Below, one piece after another: positions 16,135-24,506 of a stretch of DNA of 36,394 bases; position 1 is the first letter of the stretch; the number at the start of each line of letters is the position of its first letter. Made by a program: the position numbers and the translations under genes. The stretch is from Planctomicrobium sp. Lineage in GTDB: Bacteria; Planctomycetota; Planctomycetia; Planctomycetales; Planctomycetaceae. The stretch is taken from NCBI GenBank assembly GCA_030626405.1, contig DAOUPA010000006.1, positions 1 to 36,394 of the forward strand. The letters are read 5' to 3'. Below the pieces are notes generated by a model, which saw only the letters and a program-made list of their open reading frames with translations, did not search any database and was not told the DNA's origin.

Positions 16135-18111
16135 TTACATCTTCTCACAGACTTCAATTCCCAACAATTCCAGACCCTGTTTGATCACTCTGCCGGAGAG
16201 GTCAATCAACTTCAGGCGACTTTGTTTGGTCGTTTCGTTATCCGCTTTGAGAACATTGCACTCACCGTAGAACGTGGTGAGTTCACCTGCAAGTTCGAAG
16301 AGGTACTGTGTGAGTAGGTTCGGGCGATATTCGCTCACAACAGCGTCGAGAGCTTCTCCGAATCGGCAGAGCTTCAAGGCCAGTGCGCGCTCCGCAGGGT
16401 CGTCGAGATGAACTCGGAAATTGCTCTTGCGAAGTTCGGTGAGATCGATCTCACCTCTGCGGAAGATGCCTTGAATGCGAGCGTAGGCGTACTGCATGTA
16501 CGTTGCGGTATCACCTGTTTTGGCGAGCATTTTGCCCCAATCGAAGACGTAATCGCTTTCCCGGTTGTGGTGCAGATCGGCGTATTTAATACCGCCGATC
16601 CCGACGATCAGAGCGATTTCATCACGGGTGGTTTCGTCGAGTTCCGGAGCCGGATTGCCGTCGGCATCTGTTTTCTCATCGTCATTGCTGGCGACGATTT
16701 CTCGTGCTTTGCGAACTGCTTCATCCAGCAAACTTTCCAGTCCGACGTTATCACCGGAGCGAGTCTTGAAAGGTCGGCGGTCTTCGCCCATCACCGTTCC
16801 AAAACTGACATGCTGCAAGTTGATGTCCGTGTCCAACCAAAGCTTGACGGTTTCTACGAGCAGTTTGAAGTGTTCGCTCTGTCGGGCATCGACAACGTAT
16901 AACGCCGTCTCTGCTTTGAACTCTTTAATACGGTACTGAACCGTCGCCAGATCGGTCGTCGCATAGGTGTAAGCACCATCGGCTTTCTGCACGATAAACG
17001 GAGCCGAATTGCCTTCGATGAAAACACACTTGGCGCCATCGCTTTCTTTCGCGATTCCTTTTTCCTCCAGGTCAGCGACCACTTTTTCCAGCATCGAATT
17101 GTAGAAACTCTCGCCGAGCATTTTGTCGAAATGAACGTCGAGCAGATCGTAAATGCCTTGCAAGGCTGCCACACAATGCGGCATGAATTGCCCCCACATG
17201 AGCTGGTTTTCGACATCACCAGCATGCAGTTTGGCTGTTTCTTCGCGTGCCAATCGAGCGATGTCCGGGTGTCCGTCGGCGAGCTTCTTCAACTCTTCGT
17301 GTTGTTCAACAAACGCTCGCTTGGCTTCGAATTTCTGCAACGATTCTTTGGCAGAGTTGACGCCCGCTCGCTGTTTCTTGAGGGCTTTCTTCTGCTTCTT
17401 GTCGTCTGGATCAGCGTCGGTTTCAGATTTTTCCAGTGCCGAGGCGAGAGTTTCGATGCGTGCTTCTTCGACAGGAATCATCGCGACCGCAGAATGATAG
17501 TCACTGATCGTGTTGACCAACCGATACAGTCTCGCCAGTTCGCCAACGGCGTTTTGGTCAAAAGCATTCTTGTCAACAAAATGTTTGTACCCGTAGATGA
17601 TCATCCCGAACTGTGTGCCCCAGTCACCAATGTGATTGTCGCTGATCACATTGTGTCCCAGGAACCGCAAAGTCCGTTGCAGCGAATCCCCAATGACGGA
17701 ACTTCGCAGATGCCCGACATGCATCGGCTTGGCGACGTTCGGTGAGGAGAAATCGATCACAATCGTCTTTGGAGTTTCAACAGGATAGATACCGACCAAG
17801 CCATGGCTGGAAGCATCGTTGGCTCGCTCCTCAAGAACATCATCTCGCAAGCGCAAGTTGATAAATCCCGGACCTGCAATTTCCGGTGGATCGCACAGGT
17901 CGCTGACATCCAGTTTCTCAACAATACTGGCTGCGAGATCGCGAGGGTTCACGCCATTCCGCTTCCCAAGCGGCATCGCACAGTTTGCCTGAAAATCTCC
18001 AAAGCGCGTGTCTTGCGATGGTTTGACCATCTCCGCAAATGGCTGTGGGTCTTCTGTGAAGTCACTTAAAACGTGAGCAAATCGGGACTGGAGTTCGCGA
18101 AGAATGTTCAT
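16135..18111 (-). CDS. argS: Arginine--tRNA ligase
   Basis: A 658-residue class I aminoacyl-tRNA synthetase charging tRNA-Arg in the cytoplasm. It has the ArgS N-terminal Add-1 domain (1-110), the HIGH motif as HVGHLRS (131-137) after FSSPNVAKPM, and the dimer/active-site segment NHIGDWGTQFGM (159-170). Where KMSKS would be there is KTRSG (449-453), as in many ArgS. The DALR anticodon-binding domain ends in the typical LLGIEVCEKM. It is about 80 residues longer than E. coli ArgS, largely due to a Lys/Ala/Glu-rich insertion at ~225-282 (ALEKSETDADPDDKKQKKA...) that looks like a coiled coil, and a polar loop near 476-495. The start ATG is at 18111. It is first in argS-purE-purK-EEP and follows a terminator after rsfS. 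Confidence 0.97.
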   Translation of the reverse strand: MNILRELQSRFAHVLSDFTEDPQPFAEMVKPSQDTRFGDFQANCAMPLGKRNGVNPRDLAASIVEKLDVSDLCDPPEIAGPGFINLRLRDDVLEERANDASSHGLVGIYPVETPKTIVIDFSSPNVAKPMHVGHLRSSVIGDSLQRTLRFLGHNVISDNHIGDWGTQFGMIIYGYKHFVDKNAFDQNAVGELARLYRLVNTISDYHSAVAMIPVEEARIETLASALEKSETDADPDDKKQKKALKKQRAGVNSAKESLQKFEAKRAFVEQHEELKKLADGHPDIARLAREETAKLHAGDVENQLMWGQFMPHCVAALQGIYDLLDVHFDKMLGESFYNSMLEKVVADLEEKGIAKESDGAKCVFIEGNSAPFIVQKADGAYTYATTDLATVQYRIKEFKAETALYVVDARQSEHFKLLVETVKLWLDTDINLQHVSFGTVMGEDRRPFKTRSGDNVGLESLLDEAVRKAREIVASNDDEKTDADGNPAPELDETTRDEIALIVGIGGIKYADLHHNRESDYVFDWGKMLAKTGDTATYMQYAYARIQGIFRRGEIDLTELRKSNFRVHLDDPAERALALKLCRFGEALDAVVSEYRPNLLTQYLFELAGELTTFYGECNVLKADNETTKQSRLKLIDLSGRVIKQGLELLGIEVCEKM

Positions 18112-18153
18112 GAATAGTTTCAGAGTTCTCAGAGACGTGTGTAAAAAAACTTA

Positions 18154-18176
18154 GCCGCACACTGAAAGTGTGCGGC
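18154..18176 (-). terminator. Rho-independent terminator after rsfS
   Basis: A perfect 10-bp stem, GCCGCACACT / AGTGTGCGGC, with a 3-nt loop. On the minus strand it is followed by TAAG and seven T. It lies 45 bp after the rsfS stop and 43 bp before the argS start, so argS needs its own promoter in the short gap. On the plus strand it is followed by six A, so it is directional. Confidence 0.88.
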
Positions 18177-18220
18177 AAAAAAGTTCAAGCAATTTCGAAG
18201 ACTGTTTCAGCGAGCGCGAT

Positions 18221-18640
18221 CTACGCTTCCGATTCGACAACGGCTTGCCAGTCGACTCTTGGAGCATCTGCCCAGAGGTTTTCGAGGTCGTAGAGTTGCC
18301 GGGCATCAGGAGAAAAAACGTGAAGAACCACGTCGCCGTAGTCCTGGCAAATCCACTCGGAATCGTAGCCAGCAGTGCTGCGTCGGTTCGAGCCGGATTC
18401 ATCAGCCATGACATCGTCTGCGTGATCGGAAATCGCGTGCAGTTGCCTACGGCTCTTGCCTGTCGCGATGACGAAGTAATCAAAGAGCGGCGTGATTTGA
18501 GTCAAATCGAGAACGACAACATCCAGCCCACGATATTCATCACAGACCGAGGCGACCCGGCGGGCATTTTCCAGAGCGCGCTGAACCACCTCAATCCGGC
18601 GGATGCCTGTCACCTGACCGTCAGTCTTGCTGACTCGCAT
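18221..18640 (-). CDS. rsfS: Ribosomal silencing factor RsfS
   Basis: A 139-residue protein of the Iojap/RsfS (DUF143) family, which binds uL14 on the 50S subunit and blocks subunit joining in starvation. The family core is clear: [46 protein letters not shown] and the C-terminal [11 protein letters not shown]. The frame is open to a TTG at 18739, but I take the ATG at 18640 because the extra 33 residues are polar and unlike the family, and the ATG gives a normal length. Neither start has a good Shine-Dalgarno. hppA ends 104 bp upstream on the same strand; a terminator follows. There is no nadD or proA neighbour, which is the usual partner elsewhere. Confidence 0.93.
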   Translation of the reverse strand: MRVSKTDGQVTGIRRIEVVQRALENARRVASVCDEYRGLDVVVLDLTQITPLFDYFVIATGKSRRQLHAISDHADDVMADESGSNRRSTAGYDSEWICQDYGDVVLHVFSPDARQLYDLENLWADAPRVDWQAVVESEA

Positions 18641-18744
18641 TTCAGTTACGTTCGTCAATTCGTTTTCCTCGTCGCTCGTTCTGCCCGCTTTCCCCAATTC
18701 TACGCATTCACGGTCAGGATACGAGGGAGAAAACGACAATTTGA

Positions 18745-21339
18745 TCAGAAATACAGTGCATATCGGACGATCAGACCGGCAAAGACCACGCTGACCATAC
18801 TCATCAGTTTAATGAGGATATTCAAACTCGGTCCGGAGGTGTCCTTAAACGGGTCACCAACCGTATCTCCGACGATCGCGGCTTTGTGGGCATCAGTCCC
18901 TTTTCCGCCGTGAGCACCTGATTCAATGTATTTCTTCGCATTATCCCAGGCACCACCAGCGTTCGACATCATGACTGCGACGGCGAAACCGGAAGTTAAA
19001 CCTCCAGCCAACATTCCCATTACGCCCCCGACGCCGAGGATTAAACCGACAACAACCGGAACGATCAGCCCTAACATCGCCGGACCGATCATTTCCCGCT
19101 GAGCGGCAACCGTACTGATATCGACACATGCTGCGTAGTCAGGTTCGGCTGTCCCTTCCATGATTCCGGCGATCTCATTGAATTGCCGGCGGACTTCTTC
19201 CACCATTGCTCTGGCAGAATTCCCGACTGCTTTCATCGTCATGGCGCAGAAGACGAAGGCGAGCATCACTCCCATGAACATTCCCACCAGCACTCGGGGA
19301 TTCATGATTGTGATATCGTAATACCGGACAAAATCCGGCATTCGAGCTTTCGAGGCATCGACAAGGATTCCGCGGTTCGCCAGTTCTTCGAGATTCAGTG
19401 TCACCGTCTCGCCGACCTTTGCGTCTTTTCCGATAATATCTCTCGACTGTTCCATGTGGTATTTGGAAAGGGGCGGGAAGACGAGGTAGGCACGTGCGTT
19501 TTCATTGCCGGATTCGCGTACTGCCAGAACACTCGGTCTGACGACCATCGCCGTCGCATTTGACAGATCTTCAGATTCAATCACTTCAACGTGTTCGACC
19601 CAGCGTTCAAAGCCAACACGCACTTCTTCGACATAAGCTGCCATCAGAGCGAGAGCTGTCAGTGCTGCTGATCCAATGGCAAACCCTTTCCCAGTCGCTG
19701 CGGTGGTGTTTCCCAGGCTGTCGAGTGCGTCGGTTCGTTGCCGGACGATCGGGTCGAGCTTGCTCATTTCCGCGTTCCCACCAGCATTGTCAGCGATCGG
19801 TCCGTAAGCGTCGGTTGCCAGTGTGATACCAAGCGTGCTCAGCATCCCAACGGCGGCAATCGCAACACCATACAACCCCATTGTAAACAGAGTTGAATCT
19901 CCAAACTGGAACCCGGTGCATGCACCAAAGGAAAGCATGATCGCACTGCCAACAACAACGATAGGAACCCAGACGCTATAAAAACCTTCAGCAATGCCTG
20001 CGATGATGACCGTCGCCGGACCCGTTGATGTTTGATCGGCGATGCGTTTCGTAGGAGCGTAAACATCGCTCGTTGAGTATTCCGTCCACCAACCGATGAT
20101 GACTCCGGAAAGGAGACCGATCACGACTGACGCGAAAACACCAAACAGTTGAGTGCCGTGTCGTAATCCATCGGCTGCGAGTTCCTCCGCCATCCCTGTG
20201 GAAGGTCTGACGAGCATGATATACACGACGATTGCCGCGATGATCGCAACACCAAGACTGCTGCCTTTGATGCCGGTTCCGAGTGCGTGCAGTAGTTTCT
20301 TTTGATCTGCGTTCTCGTCGGTACGGACGAGGAAGACACCCATCACCGAAAGCCCAATGCCGAGTCCGGCGAGGACCATCGGCAAGAGAAGCATCATCAA
20401 CTGCATTTTGATGTGCCCCTGATACGCCGCGACTCCAATCGCGGCAGATGCGAGAATCGATCCGCAATATGATTCGTAGAGATCCGCACCCATTCCGGCG
20501 ACATCTCCGACGTTGTCACCAACGTTGTCTGCGATGGTTGCCGGGTTGCGAGGATCGTCTTCAGGAATTCCAGCTTCAACTTTTCCAACCAGGTCAGCAC
20601 CGACATCCGCTGCTTTCGTGAAAATCCCTCCTCCGACACGAGCAAAAAGAGCCTGACTACTCGCTCCCATTCCGAAGCAAAGCATCGTCACGGTGATTTC
20701 TTCGAGAGAAAGCGCATCCCCGAAGAGTGGGAATATCCAATACAGAACAGCAAACCAGAGACAGATATCAAGAAGTCCCAAACCAACGACCGTCAGCCCC
20801 ATCACAGCACCACTTCGGAATGCAACTTGCAGACCATCGTTGAGACTGGTTTTGCATGCCTGTGCTGTTCGGGAACTGGCAAGCGTGGCTGTTTTCATCC
20901 CACACCAACCTGCCAGGGCTGAGAAAAATCCACCAGAAAGAAACGCAATCGGAACCAGAGTTGACTGAGCCTTAAAGACAAAGGCAACGAGGAGGAGGAA
21001 TGCACACGTGATCGCAAAGAAAATTCCGACAACACGATACTGTCGCCAAAGATACGCATCAGCCCCGTCACGGACATGCCCGGCGATTTTGACCATCAGG
21101 TCGTCGCCTTCGTCCTGTTCCACCATCCACTTGAAAAATTTGTATGCAAAGAACAGCGCCACGCAGGCGCCTGAAATCGCAATCAGCCAACCGATGAAGA
21201 CTCCCACGACCGGAGCTTCTGCGCTTGATTCTGCCGCAAGAAGTGGTGTTGTGATGAACACCATTGCAAGGCTCACCAGCCCCATTCGAAATCGTTTCGA
21301 GAAATCCATTCTGGTCGAAGCAGTCTCACGGGTGTCCAT
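18745..21339 (-). CDS. hppA: Membrane-bound, K+-dependent-type ion-translocating pyrophosphatase
   Basis: An 864-residue integral membrane enzyme that couples PPi hydrolysis to H+ and/or Na+ export. PPi/Mg ligands are intact: [19 protein letters not shown] (261-279), [19 protein letters not shown] (507-525) and [15 protein letters not shown] (824-838). The subclass site reads [10 protein letters not shown] (543-552), with Ala547 and Gly550, the pattern of K+-dependent enzymes; K+-independent ones have Lys and Thr there. Whether Na+ or H+ is pumped cannot be settled here. The N-terminus carries an extra signal-like hydrophobic stretch (19-36). A soluble insertion of ~110 residues (570-680) sits between two late transmembrane helices, where most relatives have a short loop. 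Start ATG 21339 has AAGGAG ten bases upstream. Confidence 0.95.
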   Translation of the reverse strand: MDTRETASTRMDFSKRFRMGLVSLAMVFITTPLLAAESSAEAPVVGVFIGWLIAISGACVALFFAYKFFKWMVEQDEGDDLMVKIAGHVRDGADAYLWRQYRVVGIFFAITCAFLLLVAFVFKAQSTLVPIAFLSGGFFSALAGWCGMKTATLASSRTAQACKTSLNDGLQVAFRSGAVMGLTVVGLGLLDICLWFAVLYWIFPLFGDALSLEEITVTMLCFGMGASSQALFARVGGGIFTKAADVGADLVGKVEAGIPEDDPRNPATIADNVGDNVGDVAGMGADLYESYCGSILASAAIGVAAYQGHIKMQLMMLLLPMVLAGLGIGLSVMGVFLVRTDENADQKKLLHALGTGIKGSSLGVAIIAAIVVYIMLVRPSTGMAEELAADGLRHGTQLFGVFASVVIGLLSGVIIGWWTEYSTSDVYAPTKRIADQTSTGPATVIIAGIAEGFYSVWVPIVVVGSAIMLSFGACTGFQFGDSTLFTMGLYGVAIAAVGMLSTLGITLATDAYGPIADNAGGNAEMSKLDPIVRQRTDALDSLGNTTAATGKGFAIGSAALTALALMAAYVEEVRVGFERWVEHVEVIESEDLSNATAMVVRPSVLAVRESGNENARAYLVFPPLSKYHMEQSRDIIGKDAKVGETVTLNLEELANRGILVDASKARMPDFVRYYDITIMNPRVLVGMFMGVMLAFVFCAMTMKAVGNSARAMVEEVRRQFNEIAGIMEGTAEPDYAACVDISTVAAQREMIGPAMLGLIVPVVVGLILGVGGVMGMLAGGLTSGFAVAVMMSNAGGAWDNAKKYIESGAHGGKGTDAHKAAIVGDTVGDPFKDTSGPSLNILIKLMSMVSVVFAGLIVRYALYF

Positions 21340-21849
21340 CTAGCTCTCGCTCCTTGATTCCGGTAGGTCTTCAAACTCGATATCAACGAAAATTGCAAAT
21401 AAACTCAGAACAATTTGTTAGAGGAGTTCTGGTCATACAACCAACGCCCCTCCTAAAATGAAAATATCCTGAAAAACAAACATTTTATGACTCGTTCCAG
21501 TCAGCCTGTTCTTCAAGAGACATATCTTTTGCGCGGAGTCTAGTGGGGTTGAAATTAGACTGTCAATGCGGTCAGCCGAGATAGCGGCAGGCAGGAATCG
21601 TCAAATTGGATGATGGCTCGAAGTGAGAGTCAATTTCGACATTTCCCCATTGAATTTGACGGGGATATCGTATTTCAAGTGTTCTTCGATTCGAATCGCT
21701 TGATCGCCGAATTTCACGGATGAAAAATTGTGAATGGAGCCTTTATGCGTGAGGGGCTTCAGTCACCCGCCCCAAAAAAAGTCTGGGCACAAATGACGTG
21801 AGAGTCGCTACGAGGAACTGTCAATTCTTTTCCCGAGAGGTCATTCAAG
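21340..21849. other. Intergenic region with possible hppA leader ORF
   Basis: A 510-bp gap between divergent genes. On the minus strand, AGGAGG (21449-21454) precedes a 17-codon frame (21383-21436, beginning MTRTPLTN) 43 bp upstream of hppA. AGGAG there can pair with CTCCT at 21422-21426, and TGGT/ACCA can pair inside. The rest (21460-21840) shows no recognisable element. Confidence 0.35.
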
Positions 21850-21987
21850 ATGGTAGAGGAAGACTCCGAGTATGATTTCTTCAGTTGCCATCCACACCCC
21901 GTTTTTCTGAACAATTTTGTGGCTGTGTGGATGGCCTTGATGGCGTATTCCTCATTCATCTACGACCAGTGGATTGTCTGGTGGTGA
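21850..21987 (+). CDS. N-terminal part of a small membrane protein, ending at an in-frame TGA
   Basis: A 45-codon frame starting at ATG 21850 with GAGAGG nine bases upstream. It encodes a polar start (MVEEDSEYDFFSCHPHP) and one hydrophobic stretch (FVAVWMALMAYSSFIY...WIVWW). The frame stops at TGA 21985-21987, yet the following 15 codons in the same frame (YASYAFLASIAAIFR) have no start codon and are strongly membrane-like, and they run straight into the ORF at 22033. The two parts therefore look like one gene of 136 codons broken by a TGA after TGG-TGG. Either it is a recent nonsense mutation, a sequencing error, or a recoded stop. Confidence 0.45.
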   Translation: MVEEDSEYDFFSCHPHPVFLNNFVAVWMALMAYSSFIYDQWIVWW

Positions 21988-22032
21988 TATGCCAGCTATG
22001 CGTTTCTTGCGTCAATAGCGGCGATCTTTCGC

Positions 22033-22260
22033 ATGGGGTGGTTCATCGCCTGTACGATTCTTGGGATCATGTCGGGGTTTTTCTTCATGCCAGTCGTTGG
22101 AAATGGTGTGAACCTAGCCCAAGACTTAGATGTTTTCGTTTTTGTACTCTGTGGCACAATACTTGGAGTCGGCACCGGTCTTGCGAACGATTTGTCGTTG
22201 ACTTCAAACTCACCTGACGAGCCAAAGTCAATGGAGACAGAGTCTCCGAATCTGGAATAA
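22033..22260 (+). CDS. C-terminal part of the same small membrane protein, or a separate 75-residue one
   Basis: Seventy-five codons from ATG 22033. They contain two hydrophobic segments (WFIACTILGIMSGFFFMPVVG and FVFVLCGTILGVGTGL) and a polar Asn/Ser/Pro/Glu tail. The ATG has no Shine-Dalgarno, and it lies in frame with the ORF at 21850 across one TGA, so it may not be a true start. I do not recognise the family. It converges with metK, sharing the terminator at 22258-22289 with its own stop codon. Confidence 0.5.
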   Translation: MGWFIACTILGIMSGFFFMPVVGNGVNLAQDLDVFVFVLCGTILGVGTGLANDLSLTSNSPDEPKSMETESPNLE

Positions 22261-22289
22261 AAAAAGCCCCTCAGTATTCGAGGAGCTTT
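22258..22289 (-). terminator. Rho-independent terminator of metK
   Basis: On the minus strand AAAGCTCCTC and GAGGGGCTTT form a 10-bp stem with one mismatch and a 7-nt loop, extended into seven T. It begins 23 bp after the metK stop. The A-run on the other side overlaps the stop codon of the small plus-strand gene, so the hairpin could work poorly in that direction. Confidence 0.85.
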
Positions 22290-22311
22290 GATCGGTTTGC
22301 CTGGTCCGGGC

Positions 22312-23454
22312 TTAACTGACAGCACTCTTTAAAGCTTCTGCTTTGTCGGTGTTTTCCCATGTGAAGGCGTCGCCTGTTCGACCGAAGTGGCCGCCGGATG
22401 CTGTTATGCGGAAGACAGGTCGGCGAAGTTTCAGGTGCTCGATGATCCCTTTGGGGTTGAGCGGGAAGACTTCGCTGACGGCAGCTTCTAGTTTGCTTTC
22501 GTCGACGGTCGCGGTGCCGTTCGTATCAACACGGATGCTGACTGGATTCGCGACACCAATCGCGTAGGCAAGTTGAACTTCACACTCGGTTGCCAAGCCG
22601 GCGGCGACGATATTCTTCGCGACGTACCGAGCCATGTAAGCTGCCGAGCGGTCGACTTTTGTGGAGTCTTTTCCACTGAATGCTCCACCACCATGTCGTC
22701 CCCAACCGCCGTAGGTATCGACGATGATCTTGCGACCGGTCAAGCCACAGTCTCCGTGAGGTCCACCGATGATGAACTGACCTGTCGGATTGATATGGTA
22801 CTGAGTCTTATCGGTCAGCAATTCCGCAGGGACAGTCGAGGGCAGGACGTTTTCGCGAACGTATTCTTGGATTTGTTTTTGATTGACCGATTCACGATGC
22901 TGTGTTGAAAGAACAACAGCCGTAATTCCGACAGGCTTTCCATCTTCATATTGAATTGAAACCTGACTTTTGCTGTCTGGCAGCAACCAGTCGACGTCGT
23001 TTTTCAGGCGAAGGTTGGTGAGGTGATTCAAAATGCGATGTGCCAGAGAGATTGGCAGCGGCATCAGTTCTTCTGTTTGATCGCAGGCGTATCCAAACAT
23101 CAAACCCTGATCGCCTGCACCATCGGTATCGACACCCATCGCGATGTCCGCACTCTGTTGATGCAATCGGATGGCGACTTCGCAAGTATCGGCATTGAAT
23201 CCGATATCGTCGCTGGTGTAGCCGATCTCTCGGATAGCGTTACGGGCGACTGCTTCGAAATCGACATCTGCATTCGTCCGAATTTCGCCAGCGAGCATCA
23301 AAAAGTCAGTTGTGCAAAGTGTTTCGCAAGCACAATGGGAGTTCGGATCTTGCTCAAGCAGAGCGTCGAGAACACCATCGGAGACCTGATCCGAAACCTT
23401 GTCCGGATGGCCCATGCTGACCGATTCGCTGGTGAAGATAAAATTGTTTGCCAT
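22312..23454 (-). CDS. metK: S-adenosylmethionine synthase MetK
   Basis: A 380-residue enzyme forming S-adenosylmethionine from methionine and ATP. Start placed at ATG 23454 ([19 protein letters not shown]), since the family begins there; the open frame upstream to 23586 encodes a polar, non-conserved 44 residues. Diagnostic segments are present: [17 protein letters not shown] (ATP site), [32 protein letters not shown] and the P-loop-like [10 protein letters not shown]-terminal [12 protein letters not shown]-type end ([19 protein letters not shown]) is normal. GAGG lies 13 bases before the ATG, rather far. A strong terminator follows. I searched the 368-bp leader for a SAM riboswitch and did not recognise one. 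Confidence 0.97.
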   Translation of the reverse strand: MANNFIFTSESVSMGHPDKVSDQVSDGVLDALLEQDPNSHCACETLCTTDFLMLAGEIRTNADVDFEAVARNAIREIGYTSDDIGFNADTCEVAIRLHQQSADIAMGVDTDGAGDQGLMFGYACDQTEELMPLPISLAHRILNHLTNLRLKNDVDWLLPDSKSQVSIQYEDGKPVGITAVVLSTQHRESVNQKQIQEYVRENVLPSTVPAELLTDKTQYHINPTGQFIIGGPHGDCGLTGRKIIVDTYGGWGRHGGGAFSGKDSTKVDRSAAYMARYVAKNIVAAGLATECEVQLAYAIGVANPVSIRVDTNGTATVDESKLEAAVSEVFPLNPKGIIEHLKLRRPVFRITASGGHFGRTGDAFTWENTDKAEALKSAVS

Positions 23455-23822
23455 GGTCGTTCGTTGTCCTCGTGTTTGGTCTTCCCTCGCGACTGATTGA
23501 TCGTCTTTCTGAGGAAGGGAGCGAATCCTGGAGTCCGTTGCAACGGTGACAGGATCAATAAAGCTCTCATCTGAGTTCAGTTCCAAAGTCCGTCAGACCT
23601 CGGAGAAAGCGGGATTTTAGTGTCGTCCAAACGGGAAAACTACCCTCGCGCAGCAATTGCCTCAAAGAACCTGTAAATGGGAGACGTGTCGCGGCCTGAG
23701 CGTCGACATCAAAGAAAAAGCAACTTCCAGGCCGCTTGGTCAAGGGGAGAGGGATTGAGGGGCAAGGAATGAAACTGTCCTCCTAGGGAGGCTGTAACAC
23801 TCACGTCGACAAGCCTTTAGGG
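23455..23822 (-). other. metK leader region
   Basis: These 368 bp separate metK from the upstream kinase-fold gene on the same strand. They hold a hairpin CCTCC-TAG-GGAGG (23779-23791), which has no T-run, and the C-rich repeat at 23739-23769. I see no conserved SAM-I, SAM-II or SAM-IV core. Confidence 0.4.
23739..23769 (-). repeat. C-rich repeat with 7-8 nt period, second copy
   Basis: On the minus strand the units are CCTTGC, CCCTCAAT, CCCTCTC and CCCTTGAC, the same vocabulary as the copy at 86-120 before tsaD. It lies about 290 bp upstream of metK, after the stop of the preceding gene. Confidence 0.5.
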
Positions 23823-24422
23823 TCACCACGACTCAAGGTGAAGGTCCTTGTCTCGGAGATTGCACCAACTTAAATGTTGCAGACTATCAGCAACGACAGG
23901 GAAGTAACCATCAACCAAACCAAGATTCGCGGCCTCGGACAATGAGGGAGAATCAGCGAGTGGAACAGATTTAACAAGGACCAGTTGTGAATCTTTGTGA
24001 AGCGAACAGATCCACGCAGCAATTGAATCACTCGTGACATCCCAGGATGCAGGGAGTGGAGAATGCTGGAGCGTCAGTTCCGCGACATCAAGCACCGGCA
24101 ACAGATCTGCCTCCCAATTTGACGAGAGTTGATCAGGAGAAGTCGCCAACTGAAACCGAGGTGAGAGTCCCGCCACGAGGCGTGCTGTGAGCGAAAGCGT
24201 TCGCACTCCTAACTCGTGAGCGAGGGGATTTCCCAGACCGCAAAGATCATCCAATCGCCGAACCTCATCCGCAAATCGTCCTCCACCAGGAAGAATGATC
24301 GGTCGCGCGAACGCCTGTTCATCCAGAAAGCTCAATAGCCGCGACTCCAAATCAGGCAGGTCGAAGAGACTTCCACCTAATTTAATGACGGTCACAGGTA
24401 TTTCATGAAGGATGCTAAGCAT
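23823..24422 (-). CDS. Amino-acid-kinase-fold protein, MfnE-like
   Basis: A 199-residue protein of the aspartate/glutamate/uridylate kinase superfamily. The ATP/phosphate segments are visible: VTVIKLGGSLF near the start, PIILPGGGRFADEVRRLDD, and DSIAAWICSLHKDSQLVLVKSV. It is shorter than aspartokinase, glutamate 5-kinase or UMP kinase, and matches in size and motif order the archaeal COG2054 type, whose characterised member MfnE phosphorylates an aminomethylfuran in methanofuran synthesis. Planctomycetes carry methanopterin/methanofuran-linked C1 genes, so that role is plausible, but no other such gene lies in the window. I place the start at ATG 24422; a GTG at 24455 would add 11 residues. 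Neither has a Shine-Dalgarno. It lies 84 bp after the SulP gene. Confidence 0.75.
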   Translation of the reverse strand: MLSILHEIPVTVIKLGGSLFDLPDLESRLLSFLDEQAFARPIILPGGGRFADEVRRLDDLCGLGNPLAHELGVRTLSLTARLVAGLSPRFQLATSPDQLSSNWEADLLPVLDVAELTLQHSPLPASWDVTSDSIAAWICSLHKDSQLVLVKSVPLADSPSLSEAANLGLVDGYFPVVADSLQHLSWCNLRDKDLHLESW

Positions 24423-24506
24423 GTTCGGGTTGATAGTCGACAGGTCAAGTGCCACTCAAACTCGAGAGAATTCAACCCACACACTCTATCAGTTTGCGTT
24501 GGCTCG

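Noticed and set aside
17131-17745. 204-codon plus-strand frame opposite argS
   Set aside because: Shadow of the conserved argS coding strand; no domain features.
18641-18739. TTG start extending RsfS by 33 residues
   Set aside because: TTG without a Shine-Dalgarno, and the extra residues are polar and unlike the family; ATG 18640 gives the usual length.
18170-18913. 247-codon plus-strand frame
   Set aside because: It runs across the terminator, rsfS and the end of hppA on the opposite strand; chance open frame.
21759-21959. 66-codon minus-strand frame
   Set aside because: It lies opposite the better-supported small membrane-protein frame and shows no features.
23455-23822. SAM riboswitch upstream of metK
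   Set aside because: I looked for the conserved cores of SAM-I, SAM-II and SAM-IV on the minus strand and saw none. A covariance-model search of this segment would settle it.
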